From assembly GCA_050185455.1 (NCBI GenBank), contig JBFWZL010000336.1:1-7436 (forward strand): a DNA stretch of 7,436 bases, written 5' to 3'. Of the stretch, positions 5,892 through 7,436 are shown in pieces. The position numbers and the translations under genes were made by a program. This DNA is from SYOC01 sp050185455 (GTDB lineage Bacteria > Desulfobacterota > Binatia > Bin18). Within the stretch, counting starts at the first letter, position 1. The number at the start of each line of letters is the position of its first letter. The notes below the pieces were generated by a model. It was not told the origin of the DNA and ran no database searches. It saw nothing but the letters and a program-made list of their open reading frames with translations.

Positions 5892-5906
5892 ATAACGTAC
5901 CGTTAT
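5892..5906 (+). promoter_or_regulatory. Operator-like palindrome before the efflux operon
   Basis: ATAACG-TAC-CGTTAT is a perfect 6-bp inverted repeat with a 3-base spacer, 17 bases before the ATG of the TolC-like gene and just before its GGAG ribosome site. The overlapping TATAAC (5891-5896) could be a -10 box, although no good -35 box lies 17 bases upstream. The size and symmetry resemble sites for dimeric repressors such as TetR-family proteins, which often control efflux genes. No regulator gene lies in the window, so the assignment is inference. Confidence 0.45.
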
Positions 5907-5922
5907 GTGGAGCCCAGTTACG

Positions 5923-7179
5923 ATGCCTGTCACATTGACTGTGACACTAGCGTTGTCTTTATTCCTTTCCGCATTACCAAGCACGGCCCAAGAAACAAGG
6001 CCCCAGGAAGTCCCCTCTTTTTCTTTGGCTGAAGCACTTGAGCGCGTCCATACGGTGGCTCCACAACGACGCGCCGCTCAGGCTCGTATCCAGGCCGCTG
6101 AAAGCGCCATGCGTCAAGCGAATCGTTTTCCTAACCCTTCTCTTGATCTCCACCAAGAAAACCTTGGCGCTGGCGCGCCAATCGATCAAACTCTTGATAT
6201 ATTCGCCACCATTAGCCAGCCAGTGGAAATTGGCGGCAAACGCGCGGCGCGGACTGCCGTTGCGGCGGCGGATGTGAAAACTGCTCAAGCCGCCGTTCGT
6301 CAAGCCGAACGGAATCTCACACTAGAAACCGTCCGCTTATATCTTAATGCTCTGCAAGCTTATTCACTCACCAAGTTCCTTTCTCGCAATCAGGAAGAGT
6401 TACAAACGCTTGTGATTGCCATGACTCGACGGGTGGCGGAAGGTTATACTGCGGAAGCAGATTTGATGAAGTTTCATACGGAAATAGCGCGATTGGAAAC
6501 CCAATTCATGCGCACGAAGTTGAAATTCAACCAGTCCATTCTCGAACTCTCCGCGCTCCTTGATCTTTCCACTCCTCTTAGTGGGTCCCGCCTCGTCATG
6601 CCGCCGATGATTGATCCTCCGCCTGGCGATCCTACCGTATTAGCCCAACAAGCCGTGGAACACCAACCCGAGATCCTCGCCGCCCAAGCCCGGCTCGACC
6701 ATGCTCGTCACACGCTGGTTCTGGAAAAAGCACGGCGCCTCCCTGATCCTGCCCTTACAGCGGGCTATAAACGCGCCGGAGGAGCAGATACCCTTGTTAC
6801 TGGTGTGAGTGTGCCGCTGCCAGTGTTTGATCGCAACGCGGATAATATCGACCGCGCCACGGCGGAAGAACACGCGGCGGCCCTGGACTTGGAGGCCTTA
6901 CGTAAACGGCAACTTGCAGCGACGGTAGCGCTGGCGCAAGCTGCCCAGGAATTGACGGAACGAGCCCGCAACATTGACCGACAATTACTGCAACCAGCGG
7001 AAATAACGCGCAACGCCGCGCGCGCCTCCTTTCGTGAAGGAGCGGCGAATATTTTGCAACTGGTGGATGCTGAACGTGTCTACACCGAAGCGCGCCGAGA
7101 AGCGCTGGAACTTAAACTTGAAGCCTACGCTAAAACATTTGAGGCGCGTTTGCGGTTAACTAAGGAAGGACAACCTTGA
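5923..7179 (+). CDS. TolC-family outer-membrane efflux channel (CzcC/CusC-like)
   Basis: A 418-residue outer-membrane efflux protein with two OEP repeats. A Sec signal peptide is clear: hydrophobic residues 5-18, then STA-Q giving cleavage near residue 22. No lipobox cysteine is present, so it is probably not a lipoprotein. Features typical of heavy-metal RND channels are NPSLDLHQENLG in the first repeat, ISQPVEIGGKRAAR (97-110), DPALTAGYKR, VSVPLPVFDRN (295-305) in the second repeat, and long Ala/Glu-rich coiled-coil helices between. It would form a trimeric tunnel linking a periplasmic adaptor and inner-membrane pump to the outside. The ATG at 5923 is chosen because GGAG lies 10 bases upstream; an ATG at 5905 has no ribosome site, lies inside the palindrome and would place six extra residues before the signal peptide. 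It overlaps the adaptor gene by 4 bases. Metal (Co/Zn/Cd, Cu/Ag or Ni) cannot be assigned. Confidence 0.93.
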   Translation: MPVTLTVTLALSLFLSALPSTAQETRPQEVPSFSLAEALERVHTVAPQRRAAQARIQAAESAMRQANRFPNPSLDLHQENLGAGAPIDQTLDIFATISQPVEIGGKRAARTAVAAADVKTAQAAVRQAERNLTLETVRLYLNALQAYSLTKFLSRNQEELQTLVIAMTRRVAEGYTAEADLMKFHTEIARLETQFMRTKLKFNQSILELSALLDLSTPLSGSRLVMPPMIDPPPGDPTVLAQQAVEHQPEILAAQARLDHARHTLVLEKARRLPDPALTAGYKRAGGADTLVTGVSVPLPVFDRNADNIDRATAEEHAAALDLEALRKRQLAATVALAQAAQELTERARNIDRQLLQPAEITRNAARASFREGAANILQLVDAERVYTEARREALELKLEAYAKTFEARLRLTKEGQP

Positions 7180-7436
7180 CCTCTCTTCGAGAAGATTTGC
7201 CGCTTTCATCTTACTCCCTCTCCCGCCAACGAGTACGCACCCTGCTGGTCGTGCTGACGGCAACCGCCCTGCTTTCATTTCTAGTATATTTGGGTCTCCA
7301 ATGGGGAAAGGAAGAGACCGTAGCGCCCTCCCCTGACGCCGCCGTCACGGAAGAACGGTCGCTTGTTCTGACAGACTCTGTACAGCGGGATGCCGGAATC
7401 ACAGTCGAACCAGTGCAGTCCCGCATGCGGCTCAGT
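7176..7436 (+). CDS. HlyD/CzcB-like RND periplasmic adaptor, 3'-partial
   Basis: An open frame of 87 codons runs to the window edge from a TTG at 7176. AAGGAAGGA lies 5 bases upstream and the TTG overlaps the channel stop (TTGA), so TTG initiation and translational coupling are well supported; no ATG occurs near. The product has a short cytoplasmic N-terminus, one membrane segment at about residues 22-42 (LLVVLTATALLSFLVYLGL), a Pro/Ala/Glu-rich linker, and then LVLTDSVQRDAGITVEPVQ. That last stretch resembles the start of metal-efflux adaptors ('LspeqxxxaGIxtapV'). Such proteins join the TolC-like channel to an RND pump, whose gene is expected downstream. The lipoyl and barrel domains lie outside the window, so the assignment rests on the N-terminus and gene order. 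Confidence 0.82.
   Translation, partial: MTSLREDLPLSSYSLSRQRVRTLLVVLTATALLSFLVYLGLQWGKEETVAPSPDAAVTEERSLVLTDSVQRDAGITVEPVQSRMRLS

Overview
The window looks like chromosomal DNA from a Gram-negative bacterium of middling GC content. It encodes an outer-membrane TolC-type efflux channel followed by the start of a periplasmic adaptor, good Shine-Dalgarno sequences precede most genes, and two -24/-12 (sigma54-type) promoter candidates are visible. The mix of families (Hsp20, Lon-like protease, ferritin-like protein, paired universal stress proteins, CBS pair, heavy-metal type RND efflux) is common in environmental proteobacteria, Desulfobacterota-like lineages and Nitrospirota. I cannot place the organism more precisely from sequence alone.

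Layout. Bases 2-217 hold the C-terminal half of an Hsp20 small heat-shock protein, interrupted by an in-frame TAA at 68-70. Its stop overlaps (ATGA) the start of an 826-residue Lon-family protein (214-2694) with an intact Ser-Lys protease dyad but a degraded Walker A loop. A 77-base gap with a candidate sigma54 promoter leads to a ferritin-like four-helix protein (2772-3302). It converges on a minus-strand group that reads, in order of transcription, CBS-pair protein (5788-5360), universal stress protein (5341-4892), second universal stress protein (4689-4231) and a DUF4213/DUF364 protein (4151-3336). A near-consensus sigma54 promoter (5861-5846) sits ahead of the CBS gene. Divergently, from 5923, a CzcC/CusC-like TolC-family channel is coupled to a TTG-started HlyD/CzcB-like adaptor that runs off the window at 7436.

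How the genes may work together (inference). Bases 1 to about 5850 look like a stress-survival cluster: a chaperone remnant and Lon-type protease for protein quality, a ferritin-like protein for iron or redox chemistry, and adenine-nucleotide sensors (CBS and Usp). Two candidate sigma54 promoters suggest shared control by an enhancer-binding protein not in the window. The right-hand part is the start of a heavy-metal-type RND efflux operon with an operator-like palindrome before its first gene. The DUF364 family carries the label 'putative heavy-metal chelation', which gives a tentative metal link between the halves.

No tRNA, rRNA, CRISPR array, insertion sequence or attachment site was seen. 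No stretch without a gene exceeds about 200 bases.
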